Shown piece after piece: positions 25,954-33,781 of a stretch of DNA of 64,000 nucleotides. The stretch spans positions 1,674,001-1,738,000 of the forward strand of contig NZ_AQXT01000002.1 of the NCBI RefSeq assembly GCF_000376805.1, given 5' to 3'. Position 1 is the stretch's first letter, and the number at the start of each line of letters is the position of its first letter. The DNA is from Henriciella marina DSM 19595 (GTDB lineage Bacteria > Pseudomonadota > Alphaproteobacteria > Caulobacterales > Hyphomonadaceae). The notes below the pieces were generated by a model. It did not search any database. It was given only the letters and a program-made list of their open reading frames with translations, and was not told the DNA's origin. Position numbers and translations under genes: made by a program.

Positions 25954-26949
25954 TCAATCGGCTAGAAAGGTGGCGAGCGCGTGTCCGCTTTGCCACGCTG
26001 CCTCGACACGCGGCGCGATCCGCCAGTCGCCGATAACGCCAATCTTCCGGGTGTCGTCCCAGCCAAATGGGCTACCGGCCGATACATCCGTCTTTGCATA
26101 GAGCCAGCGATGCGCCGCCAAATAGACCGGGCGAGGCGCGCCGGTCATCTCGCAGAATACATCGGTCAGCGCAGCAGCGACATCCTCCTTGTCCATGTCG
26201 ACATGCTCGCGCGTCCATTCTGGTGAGGCGTGCAGGACCCAGGTCTGCGCGCCGGACCGACCGGGCTTTGACGCGTTACAGGCCGCCCAGGAGAGAGGCG
26301 CCTTGTTGATCCTGGCTGCCTCCCAGCCCGTTTCCAGCGGCGCGGCAAAGGCCAGCATGACCGCCCAGCATGGCGCGGTCGTGGCAGCTTTTGCCTCGTC
26401 GGCGAGGGCCGGACTGATGTCCTCAAGTAGCTCACCTGCCTGTTCTGCCGGAATGGCGAGAATGACGGCGTCGAACGGCCCCTGCCGGCCTGCATTGTCG
26501 AACCGGACATGGCTGCCATCGGCACGGCGCTCGATCTCAACGGCGCGTTCACCCCAGCTGATATCGAACCCGGACGCCATGGCCTTCACGATGGAATTCA
26601 TGGAAGGCGCGCCAACATACCAGACATCGGCTGCCTCTGGAGTCGTCATCGTCGTCGTCCAGCCATCCGGCCCCGGCGCGATTTCAGCGCCGCGCGGCGA
26701 CCATCTGGCAACGTGGCCCCCTGTTTCGAGGCGTTCGATAAGCCTTCGGAAGCCCTCGTCGCGTGCGGTAAAGAATTGCGCACCATGGTCGAACCGCAGC
26801 TCACCTACCGGTGAACTGGCCCGGCGTGTTGAAAGCCGTCCGCCAGCGCCCCTGCCTTTGTCGAACAGCCGGACATCGTGGCCCTTGCCCTTAAGGTCCG
26901 CAGCGGCGCCAAGCCCCGCGACCCCGGCCCCAATGATTGCTATTTTCAT
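25954..26949 (-). CDS. FAD-dependent oxidoreductase, renalase-like
   Basis: Flavoprotein with N-terminal FAD-binding motif IAIIGAGVAGLGAA (residues 3-16) and DKGRGAGGRLSTRRA, characteristic of renalase-like amine-oxidase relatives, plus RFDHGAQFFTARD. The C-terminal GDWRIAPRVEAAWQSG is the second FAD contact. Length 331. Renalases in bacteria oxidise aberrant dihydronicotinamides; whether this one does is not shown. It is divergent from the DUF2256 gene, a pairing that fits known associations of DUF2256 with flavoproteins. Confidence 0.85.
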   Translation of the reverse strand: MKIAIIGAGVAGLGAAADLKGKGHDVRLFDKGRGAGGRLSTRRASSPVGELRFDHGAQFFTARDEGFRRLIERLETGGHVARWSPRGAEIAPGPDGWTTTMTTPEAADVWYVGAPSMNSIVKAMASGFDISWGERAVEIERRADGSHVRFDNAGRQGPFDAVILAIPAEQAGELLEDISPALADEAKAATTAPCWAVMLAFAAPLETGWEAARINKAPLSWAACNASKPGRSGAQTWVLHASPEWTREHVDMDKEDVAAALTDVFCEMTGAPRPVYLAAHRWLYAKTDVSAGSPFGWDDTRKIGVIGDWRIAPRVEAAWQSGHALATFLAD

Positions 26950-27059
26950 CGTGACTTCTCCTCTCCCGCCATAGACCTAGCTTGCCTGACAGGATGGCAA
27001 GACGGCACGTGTCCTGATTTGTAAACTGTTCAGCGCACGGGGCGGGAAAGATCTGGGTC

Positions 27060-27227
27060 ATGGCAAGGAAACGCACTTCTAACAGAACGGTCGCCAAACG
27101 CGACCTTCCCCAGAAGACCTGCCCGACCTGCCAGCGCCCCTTCACCTGGCGCAAGAAGTGGGAATCGGTCTGGGACGAGGTGGTCTATTGCTCGAAACGA
27201 TGCCGCCAGGACGGTCGCCGTAACTGA
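27060..27227 (+). CDS. DUF2256 zinc-ribbon protein, 55 residues
   Basis: Very small basic protein. KTCPTCQRPFTWRKKW and VVYCSKRCRQ give the two cysteine pairs (C21/C24 and C44/C48) of the DUF2256 family, expected to bind one zinc. Its function is unknown; homologues often sit beside photolyase, cryptochrome or other flavoprotein genes, and here it is divergent from a renalase-like gene. ATG 27060 gives the full family length. It is followed by an AT-rich palindromic region. Confidence 0.88.
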   Translation: MARKRTSNRTVAKRDLPQKTCPTCQRPFTWRKKWESVWDEVVYCSKRCRQDGRRN

Positions 27228-27233
27228 GTGCTG

Positions 27234-27348
27234 CGATAATTATCGAAAAGCAATGAATCCCAAGACCTTGATTCATTGTAATTTCTGAAAATTCCTTATT
27301 GTTTTTCGCTAATCACATATTGAAAAACAATAATTTCATTGCTAGATC
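27234..27348 (+). promoter_or_regulatory. AT-rich region with three perfect palindromes and a possible promoter
   Basis: Perfect palindrome CGATAATTATCG (27234-27245). Inverted repeat CAATGAATC (27251-27259) with GATTCATTG (27270-27278). Inverted repeat TTATTGTTTTTC (27296-27307) with GAAAAACAATAA (27322-27333), 12-bp arms. A possible promoter TTGAAA (27320-27325), 17-base spacer, TAGATC (27343-27348) overlaps the last arm. The base composition contrasts sharply with the GC-rich flanks. The small gene at 27442 follows. Confidence 0.5.
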
Positions 27349-27441
27349 AATCTCGTCGGCGGCACAGAGACAAACCAGCCCCGGCAAGAACCAAACAACC
27401 GGCAATAAAGCCGGGATCTTGCAACCAAGGAGTACTATCAG

Positions 27442-27636
27442 ATGCAACCGCTCGCCTCCCAGACCACCGAACCCCGTCTGGAACAGACCGCGATGAAAGC
27501 CGGCGCAATGCCAGCCATCGCGCGCCCCGCCGGACCCGTGTCCGGAAAGGCGGCCAACGACAATGCTGGCAATTGGAGACCCACCCTCCTGGTCCAGCGC
27601 CGCCGCCGCCTCAACAGGCGAGCCGGTCGCGTCTAG
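27442..27636 (+). CDS. Small Arg-rich protein, unknown function
   Basis: 64 residues from ATG 27442, with AAGGAG about nine bases upstream. The N-terminal half is low-complexity (Ala, Pro, Thr) and the C-terminal end (GNWRPTLLVQRRRRLNRRAGRV in composition, quoted in part) is strongly basic, carrying eight arginines in the last 14 residues. No domain recognised. Leader region AT-rich with palindromes; strong terminator at 27704. It looks like a tightly controlled single-gene unit. Nucleic-acid binding is possible but unproven. A two-frame shadow overlaps, but only this frame has a ribosome site. Confidence 0.55.
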   Translation: MQPLASQTTEPRLEQTAMKAGAMPAIARPAGPVSGKAANDNAGNWRPTLLVQRRRRLNRRAGRV

Positions 27637-27703
27637 CGAAGTCAGGTGGTCCGGGCCGGGAGACTCTCACTCTCATCGCGCCCTCCCGACCGAGCCCCTG
27701 AAC

Positions 27704-27739
27704 AAACCGCCCTGCCCCGCCCGGCAGGGCGGTTTTATA
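27704..27739. terminator. Bidirectional terminator
   Basis: AAACCGCCCTGCC (27704-27716) and GGCAGGGCGGTTT (27723-27735) are perfect 13-bp arms around a six-base loop, followed by TATAT. It separates the small Arg-rich gene from the convergent sixA-like gene. Confidence 0.9.
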
Positions 27740-27759
27740 TTTGGCCGACAAGGGCGGTG

Positions 27760-28284
27760 TTATATTGGAGAGCGGAAAAGTTTGGGCCGTATCCAGCCAG
27801 CCATGCGGAAATGCACTGGAACGAACGCTTCATCCTCATCGGACTCAAACAGCACTGCCGTTCCGGTGGGCAGCTTCTCTTCCAGCTTACGCGCAGCGCC
27901 CGCATCCACACTGCCTGACTGCTGCATGATGGATAGCGCCGTCTCATGCATACCCGGATTGTGACCGATCAGCATAAGCGTTGAGGCGTCCTCGGCGGCT
28001 TGCGTGATGGCATCCTGAATGGTCGGCACACTTGCAAGATAAAGTTCGTCCAGCAGCCTCACCTGGCAGGCAGGAAAAGTCTCATGGAGGTGGCGCCAGG
28101 TTTCCCGTGTACGCCGCGCCGTCGAAACAAGCGCGACGTCGGGTTTCCAGCCTAACTTCGACAATTCGGCTGAAACAGCCACTGCATCCTTGTGACCACG
28201 GGGCAGAAGCTTGCGGTCGCGGTCCGACACGCCTTCATTCCACACCTCAGTCTTGGCGTGCCTGAGCAGGATCAGACGTTTCAT
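27760..28284 (-). CDS. Histidine phosphatase, SixA-like
   Basis: Phosphohistidine phosphatase superfamily (branch 1). LLRHAKTEVW near the N-terminus carries the catalytic RHx motif, STARRTRETW the second arginine, and IGHNPGMHE the second histidine. Length 174 matches SixA, which removes phosphate from histidine phosphotransfer proteins. Substrate not proven. ATG 28284 begins MKRLILLRHA. Divergent from the peroxiredoxin gene. Confidence 0.88.
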   Translation of the reverse strand: MKRLILLRHAKTEVWNEGVSDRDRKLLPRGHKDAVAVSAELSKLGWKPDVALVSTARRTRETWRHLHETFPACQVRLLDELYLASVPTIQDAITQAAEDASTLMLIGHNPGMHETALSIMQQSGSVDAGAARKLEEKLPTGTAVLFESDEDEAFVPVHFRMAGWIRPKLFRSPI

Positions 28285-28407
28285 ACGCGCTCGCTGGCCT
28301 CGATGGCCTTAGTAAAATTAAAGACCGAAATCAGCACCCTCAACTTGTCCTCTTGCGCGCCGAAGCCAATTTGTCTGGTCAAGATATAGCAATCAACGGA
28401 GAAAGCC

Positions 28408-29043
28408 ATGAGCCTTCTACTAGGTGATACAGCACCCGATTTCGAGGCCGAAACGACCAAAGGCAAAATCAATTTCCATGACTGGATTGGTGATGACTGG
28501 GTCATGTTCTTCTCGCATCCGGCAGACTTTACCCCGGTCTGCACGACGGAGATCGGCTATACCGCGAAGCTGAAAGACAAGCTGGCGGCACGCGGCGCCA
28601 AGGCGATCGTGATTTCCGCAGACAGCCTCGAAGACCACAAGGAATGGGTCAAGGATGTCGAGGAAACGCAAGGCACCAAGGTTGACTTCCCGCTGATCGC
28701 CGACCCGGACAAGAAAATTGCGACGCTCTACAACATGATCCATCCGAATGCGGATGCGAAGGTCACGGTACGCGCGGTCTATGTGATCGACCCTAAAAAG
28801 AAAATCCGCGCCTCGATCATCTATCCACCGAGCGCAGGGCGGAATTTTGACGAGATCCTTCGTCTCATCGATTCGCTGCAGCTTACCGATGGCTACAAGG
28901 TCGCCACACCAGCGAACTGGCAGGACGGCGAGGATGTGATCATCGTGCCGAGCGTTTCGAATGAAGACGCCGACAAGATGTTTCCGAAGGGCTACAAGAC
29001 CATCAAGCCCTATCTGCGCACGACGCCGCAGCCGAATAAATAG
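28408..29043 (+). CDS. Peroxiredoxin, 1-Cys Prx6 type
   Basis: Thiol peroxidase reducing H2O2 and organic peroxides. The peroxidatic Cys is C45 in HPADFTPVCTTE; the C-terminal domain (GYKVATPANWQDGEDVIIVPSVS) is that of the Prx6/AhpE-like long form. A second resolving cysteine is absent, consistent with the 1-Cys class, which needs an external reductant. Length 211. CGGAGA precedes ATG 28408. No OxyR-type gene is adjacent. A bidirectional terminator follows. Confidence 0.93.
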   Translation: MSLLLGDTAPDFEAETTKGKINFHDWIGDDWVMFFSHPADFTPVCTTEIGYTAKLKDKLAARGAKAIVISADSLEDHKEWVKDVEETQGTKVDFPLIADPDKKIATLYNMIHPNADAKVTVRAVYVIDPKKKIRASIIYPPSAGRNFDEILRLIDSLQLTDGYKVATPANWQDGEDVIIVPSVSNEDADKMFPKGYKTIKPYLRTTPQPNK

Positions 29044-29068
29044 GCGGCTGACTGCCCAACATCAGAAC

Positions 29069-29103
29069 AAAGCCGCGCCAGATATCTGGTGCGGCTTTTT
29101 TAT
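29069..29103. terminator. Bidirectional terminator after the peroxiredoxin gene
   Basis: AAAGCCGC-CCAGAT and ATCTGG-GCGGCTTT arms (29069-29099), then TTTTTTAT. The gene on the other side converges. Confidence 0.88.
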
Positions 29104-29124
29104 ATTGTGGTGACAGGGCGGGCC

Positions 29125-29286
29125 CTAGCGGGTCAGCAATCGGAAAAGTTTCTGACTGGGGCTCAGCGTGCGGCGTTTAAGGCCCAGACGTCGGCGCAGG
29201 CTTTGCGGAGTGTCATAGACCGAGCGCAATCGTTTCAGCCGCTTGAGAGCATCTGCCGAGCGGGGTGAAATGGACTTTTTCGCCAT
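29125..29286 (-). CDS. Small basic protein, 53 residues, unknown function
   Basis: From ATG 29286 the protein reads MAKKSISPRSADALKRLKRL and continues with SVYDTPQSLRRRLGLKRR, ending FRLLTR: about a third of residues are Lys or Arg, no cysteines, no membrane segment. AAAGGAGG lies six bases upstream, a strong ribosome site, which is why this start is preferred over one at 29373. A ribosome- or nucleic-acid-associated role is plausible from charge alone. No family recognised. Shares a bidirectional terminator with the peroxiredoxin gene. Confidence 0.6.
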   Translation of the reverse strand: MAKKSISPRSADALKRLKRLRSVYDTPQSLRRRLGLKRRTLSPSQKLFRLLTR

Positions 29287-29417
29287 CGCAAACCTCCTTT
29301 TCGCTGACCCTGCTTTAGCACAAACCGCCAAAGGACCGAAGACCCCGGCCCGAAAGTGACAGAAAACTTTCACGCGACAGACGTAAAAATGTCTGGAAAT
29401 CGCGCCATAGGCGAATC

Positions 29418-30314
29418 ATGTCGGCGCTCGCTCTTGTCCAGTCTCTCTCCCGCCCAGGCGGCCAATCGCCCAATGATGACCGTGCAAACGGCAAGGCCGG
29501 CACGGCCAGCGGACATGCATGGGTCGTTGACGGGGCCACCGGCGTTGCCGACCGCAGCTATATTTCCTCAAGCGACAGCGATGCAGCCTGGCTCGCCGCG
29601 CGCCTCGATCAGCTTTTCGCAGACCTGCCTCAGACCTCAGAACCCCTGCGTGTCGCCATGCGGCGGATCATCGGGCGCGTACGCGATGACTACCTCATCG
29701 AAACATCGCTCTCTTCAGTGCCGGACTATGCGATCCCGTCGGCCGCGGCGCTCTATTGCGGCTGGGAGCAGAGCGGACACCGCGTCCATGTCAGGTTCTC
29801 CAGCCTTGGCGATTGCAGCGCGATCGTCCGCGAAGCCAGCGGCCTGCTTCATATTGTCGGCGATCTCTCAAACGGCGGATCGGACGCAGACATGCTCGAC
29901 AGGTTCGGCGCTTTCCATGGCGACCGCAGCCCGACAGCCGAGGCAGAACTGCGCGACTTTCTCAGGGCCCGCCGCGAACGGATGAACAAGCCTGATGGCT
30001 ACTGGGTCTTCTCCATCGCGCCAGAGGCCGCAAGCCACCTCAGCGAGTGCGCGCTTTGTCTGCGCAGTCCGGCCGATATGATGATGATGACGGACGGCTT
30101 TGCCCGTCTCATCGACCATTTTCAGGCTTATACACCCGAAACACTGATCGATGCCGCTCTCACGCGCGGGCTTGAGCCGCTCTATGAAGAGTTGCGCGCG
30201 CTTGAAGCTGCCGATCCCGACTGCGAGACTGCTCCGCGCGTCAAGTCAGAGGACGATGCGAGCGCGGTGCTTGTCAGGCTGGAAGCAACAGGCAAAGGCG
30301 CTGACGCAGCCTAG
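29418..30314 (+). CDS. PP2C-like serine/threonine phosphatase
   Basis: 298-residue protein with PP2C landmarks: WVVDGATGVAD (metal Asp, about 36-46), FSSLGDCSAIV (about 127-137) and MMMTDGFARL near residue 220. The usual DGHGG is replaced by DGATG, as in divergent bacterial members. No membrane segment, receiver or kinase domain is fused, and no kinase gene is adjacent, so the substrate is open. Convergent with ilvE, sharing CTAG at the stops. Confidence 0.75.
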   Translation: MSALALVQSLSRPGGQSPNDDRANGKAGTASGHAWVVDGATGVADRSYISSSDSDAAWLAARLDQLFADLPQTSEPLRVAMRRIIGRVRDDYLIETSLSSVPDYAIPSAAALYCGWEQSGHRVHVRFSSLGDCSAIVREASGLLHIVGDLSNGGSDADMLDRFGAFHGDRSPTAEAELRDFLRARRERMNKPDGYWVFSIAPEAASHLSECALCLRSPADMMMMTDGFARLIDHFQAYTPETLIDAALTRGLEPLYEELRALEAADPDCETAPRVKSEDDASAVLVRLEATGKGADAA

Positions 30315-31201
30315 GTCGGCATCTTGATCTTGCCGTGCACAAGGTCGGAGTAATCTCCCACCAGGGCCTCGGTGACTTCACCCGGCTTGTAGTTGACCTC
30401 ACCGATCTGGCGGACAGGCGTAATCTCTGCTGCCGTGCCCGTAATGAAGCATTCGGAGAAATCGGGCAGCTCTTCCGGCATGATTGTGCGTTCAATGATC
30501 TCCACCTGGCGTGACCTGGCCAGCTTGATGGCCGTCTGGCGCGTAATGCCGTTCAGGAAACAGTCAGGCGTCGGCGTGTGCAGCGCGCCGTCCTGAAGGA
30601 AGAAGATGTTGGCGCCAGTCGCCTCGGCCACATGGCCGCGCCAGTCCAGCATCAGCGCATCGGCAAAGCCGTTCTGCTCGGCGGCATGCTTGGAAAGGGT
30701 ACAGATCATGTAGAGACCGGCAGCTTTTGCCTCGCACGGGGCGGTGGCCGGGTCGGGGCGGCGCCACTGGGCGTGCGTCATCGCAATGCCCTTCATCTTG
30801 TCAGCGAAATAATCGCCCCAGTGCCAGACAGCGATCGCGACATGGATCCTGTTGCTCTGCGCCGATACGCCCATCATTTCCGAGCCGCGCCAGGCAAAAG
30901 CCCGGACATAGGCGTTCTCAAGGCCGGATTTTGCCAGCGTTTCCTTCTTCGCCTTTTCGATCTCGTCGACCGTATAGGGCAGCTCGAAGCCGAGAATGTT
31001 CGCCGACCGATGAAGGCGCTCTGTGTGGCGACGTGATTCGAAGATATGACCGCCATAGGCGCGCTCACCTTCGAAGACAGACGAGGCGTAATGCAGACCA
31101 TGTGTCAGGACGTGAATCTTCGTTTCACGCCATGGGACGAACTCGCCATCCATCCAGATGTATCCATCGCGATCATGATACGGTGTGGATGCGTCGGCCA
31201 T
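30311..31201 (-). CDS. ilvE: Branched-chain amino acid aminotransferase
   Basis: Class IV PLP aminotransferase interconverting branched-chain amino acids and their keto acids, the last step of Val, Ile and Leu synthesis. HYASSVFEGERAY and the KAAGLYMICTLSKHAA segment (PLP lysine) are present, as is the GVSAQSNRIHVAIAVW region. The end of the class motif (EATGANIFFLQDG) is typical. Length 296. RBS AAGGACG precedes ATG 31201. It is divergent from a MarR/PetR-like regulatory trio, a pairing also seen in other Alphaproteobacteria. Confidence 0.93.
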   Translation of the reverse strand: MADASTPYHDRDGYIWMDGEFVPWRETKIHVLTHGLHYASSVFEGERAYGGHIFESRRHTERLHRSANILGFELPYTVDEIEKAKKETLAKSGLENAYVRAFAWRGSEMMGVSAQSNRIHVAIAVWHWGDYFADKMKGIAMTHAQWRRPDPATAPCEAKAAGLYMICTLSKHAAEQNGFADALMLDWRGHVAEATGANIFFLQDGALHTPTPDCFLNGITRQTAIKLARSRQVEIIERTIMPEELPDFSECFITGTAAEITPVRQIGEVNYKPGEVTEALVGDYSDLVHGKIKMPT

Positions 31202-31254
31202 TATTTCTCGTCCTTGCTTGAACTCTTACCGGAAAGACGCTCCATTCTCAGATT

Positions 31255-31731
31255 GTGGCATCTGAAGTCAACCAGAAGACAGGCGAAACCGCTCGTGTCG
31301 ATCCGCGGCTTTTTCTCAGGGAGGAAGAGCTGGACAATGGTATTGCGCTATTACTGGCCAGTGAGCGCATTATCGGGGAGATCACACGCAAGGCGAAACG
31401 CCAGACGGGCCTCAACGCCTCCAGCATGCGCCTTCTCATGACGATCCGCTTCGAACCTGGCCTCACCGTCAGTGAACTTCGCAACCTGACCGGCGCGACG
31501 ACGCCAACGATCGCCCGTTTGCTCGGAGAGCTCGACAAGCAGAACCTCGTCGTGAAGACACAGGGCGGGCGCGATGCCCGGCGCAGGCGCCTTACCCTGT
31601 CGCCTGAAGGCGAGCTATTGATGCGCCCCCTCGTTGAGCAGCTGCGCACGGCACTCCGTGAGGCTTACCGCGATGCCGGCGCGACCGCTGTTGCGGGCAC
31701 CCGCGCCGTGCTGGAGGCCCTGACCAAATGA
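31255..31731 (+). CDS. MarR-family regulator (PetP-like)
   Basis: 158-residue winged-helix regulator. The recognition region VSELRNLTGATTPTIARLLGELDKQNLVVKTQGGRDARRR (in parts) is the MarR pattern of helix-turn-helix plus wing. It stands directly before a response regulator, overlapping by four bases (ATGA), as PetP does before PetR in Rhodobacter. Start is GTG 31255; no good ribosome site is visible, so the start is tentative. Ligand and targets unknown. Confidence 0.8.
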   Translation: MASEVNQKTGETARVDPRLFLREEELDNGIALLLASERIIGEITRKAKRQTGLNASSMRLLMTIRFEPGLTVSELRNLTGATTPTIARLLGELDKQNLVVKTQGGRDARRRRLTLSPEGELLMRPLVEQLRTALREAYRDAGATAVAGTRAVLEALTK

Positions 31732-32405
31732 GCGACGCCCAGCATATCCTTGTCGTCGATGATGATGACCGCATACGTACGTTGCTCAAGAAATACCTCA
31801 CCCGTAGCGGCTACAGGGTGACCGCCTCGGCCAGCGCTGGCGGCGCGCGCAAGCTGATGACGACCTTCGATTTCGATCTGGCCGTGCTCGACATCATGAT
31901 GCCAGGTGAGTCGGGTCTCGATTTCCTCTCCAGTCTTCGACAGGCAGGCAAGCGAGTGCCTATCCTCCTGCTCACCGCCAGAGGCGAGACCAGCGACCGG
32001 ATCGAAGGGCTGAAACGCGGCGCGGACGACTATCTCGCCAAGCCGTTCGAACCCGAAGAGCTTCTCCTGCGCCTCGAAGCGATCCTCCGCCGCACGCATG
32101 TCGAACCGCCGCCCGAAGAGGTTGAAATGTCGGGCCTGGTCTTCAACGCAAAGCGCGGCGAACTCACCTCAGGCGCGCGCCGGGTCCGCCTGACAGAAGC
32201 AGAATTGCAGCTTCTCTCCATGCTGGCTTCGAAAGCCGGTGAGCCGGTGAGCCGCGAAGAGCTTGCCTCGAAATCCCCCAACAGCACGGAACGCTCCATC
32301 GACGTTCAGGTCACCCGCCTTCGCCGCAAGATCGAGCCGGATCCAAGACAGCCCGTCCATATCCAGACGGTACGCGGCATCGGCTATCGTTTGATGCCCG
32401 ACTAG
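31728..32405 (+). CDS. OmpR-family response regulator (PetR-like)
   Basis: Receiver domain (1-115) with the acidic pocket DDDD near residue 10, phospho-accepting D55 in LDIMMPG, T and K positions in LLLTA and KPFEPEE, followed by a winged-helix DNA-binding domain (about 130-225) ending RGIGYRLMPD. Length 225. It overlaps the MarR gene and is followed 62 bp later by the sensor kinase, so the three likely form one signalling operon. Stimulus unknown. Confidence 0.92.
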   Translation: MSDAQHILVVDDDDRIRTLLKKYLTRSGYRVTASASAGGARKLMTTFDFDLAVLDIMMPGESGLDFLSSLRQAGKRVPILLLTARGETSDRIEGLKRGADDYLAKPFEPEELLLRLEAILRRTHVEPPPEEVEMSGLVFNAKRGELTSGARRVRLTEAELQLLSMLASKAGEPVSREELASKSPNSTERSIDVQVTRLRRKIEPDPRQPVHIQTVRGIGYRLMPD

Positions 32406-32467
32406 GTCATCGCCCCTGGCATCTGCCGCTTTGCCAAACGCCTCCTCGCCGCTAAGGCTGAACACGC

Positions 32468-33781
32468 ATGGCACGCCGTTTTCATATTCGCCTTCGGGAC
32501 ATCACGCCGCGCGGGCTCTATCCGCGCTCTGTGCTCATGGTCATCCTGCCTGTGGTGCTGCTCCTCTCGGCCGTGACCTATATTTTCTATGACAGTCACT
32601 GGCGTCATACTTCGCGCAAGCTCAGCCAGACCATGGCGAGCGAGATCGAGTTCATGGTGGGCCTGCGCGCCCGCTACCCCGATCAGTTCGATATGTTGCG
32701 CCGCGACGCCCGCGAAGCGATGCAGCTCGATGTGACGGTCCTGCCAGACGCAGTCCTTCCGACCGAGCAGAAGGATCTCTTTTTCACCGCCCTCGATGAA
32801 ATCCTTTCCCGAGAACTCGACGTGTCGCTGGATCAACCCTTCTGGTTCGACATTTCCGGCTATAGCGAGACGGTTGAAATCCGCGTCCAGGACGGCCCCG
32901 ACGTGCTCCGCTTCCTCGCAGAGCGGGACCGCACTTTCTCGACGACAGGCCATATATTTATCGTCTGGGTCATCGGGGCGAGCGGCATCTTGATCGCGCT
33001 CGCGCTCGGCTTCCTGCGCAATCAGGTGAAGTCCATCCTCAAGCTTTCAGAGGCGGCAAAGGCGTATGGACGCGGCCGCGACGCTGGCAATTACCGCCCC
33101 TCAGGCGCCACCGAAGTCCGCGACGCCGCACGCGCCGTGATGGACATGCGGACGCGGCTGACAGCCTTTGCGGAAGAACGCACGACCATGCTGGCCGGGA
33201 TCAGCCACGATCTTCGAACGCCTCTCACACGGCTGAAGCTTCAGCTCGCCATGATGGAGAACTCACCGGAAATCGAAGACGCCCGGCAAGACCTGAAAGA
33301 AATGTCGGTCATGCTGGATGAGTATCTTGCCTTCGCCAGCGGCAAGGAAGGCGAACAGCCCGCCGAGTTTCGCTTTGATGAACTGGTCGAAGACCTTGTG
33401 GCCGCGCTCGGCGGCACGGCCACAATCCGTGCCACCACGCCAATCAGCATCATCGGCAGGCCGGGCCTAATCCGGCGCGCGCTCTCCAACCTGATATCAA
33501 ACGCGCAAGGCTTTGCCACCAAAGTGGAGATCGAGGTCATCAAGGGCCCGCACCTTGTCGAACTCGTGGTCGATGATAACGGCCCGGGCATCCCCGAAGA
33601 ACAGCGCGACGAAGCCTTCAAACCGTTTCACCGGCTCGACGCCTCCCGAAATCAGAACGTCCCCGGCACGGGCCTCGGCCTCTCGATCGCGCGCGACACG
33701 GCCCGCCAGCATGGCGGTGACATCCGGCTGGAAGACAGCCCGCTCGGCGGTCTGCGCGTGCGGTTCAGGCTGCCTGCCTAG
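32468..33781 (+). CDS. Sensor histidine kinase, EnvZ-like
   Basis: 437-residue membrane kinase. Two membrane segments (about 20-43 and 159-180) bracket a periplasmic sensor, then a HAMP-like region, dimerisation/phosphoacceptor box GISHDLRTPLTRLKLQ (H247), N-box NLISNAQGFA, G1 box DDNGPGIP and G2 GTGLGLSIA. It is the natural partner of the preceding response regulator. It ends convergently with the NDUFAF7-like gene, sharing CTAG. Confidence 0.93.
   Translation: MARRFHIRLRDITPRGLYPRSVLMVILPVVLLLSAVTYIFYDSHWRHTSRKLSQTMASEIEFMVGLRARYPDQFDMLRRDAREAMQLDVTVLPDAVLPTEQKDLFFTALDEILSRELDVSLDQPFWFDISGYSETVEIRVQDGPDVLRFLAERDRTFSTTGHIFIVWVIGASGILIALALGFLRNQVKSILKLSEAAKAYGRGRDAGNYRPSGATEVRDAARAVMDMRTRLTAFAEERTTMLAGISHDLRTPLTRLKLQLAMMENSPEIEDARQDLKEMSVMLDEYLAFASGKEGEQPAEFRFDELVEDLVAALGGTATIRATTPISIIGRPGLIRRALSNLISNAQGFATKVEIEVIKGPHLVELVVDDNGPGIPEEQRDEAFKPFHRLDASRNQNVPGTGLGLSIARDTARQHGGDIRLEDSPLGGLRVRFRLPA

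Noticed and set aside
31255-33781. MarR, response regulator and kinase as a novel signalling system
   Set aside because: The same trio (PetP/PetR-like) occurs beside ilvE in other Alphaproteobacteria.
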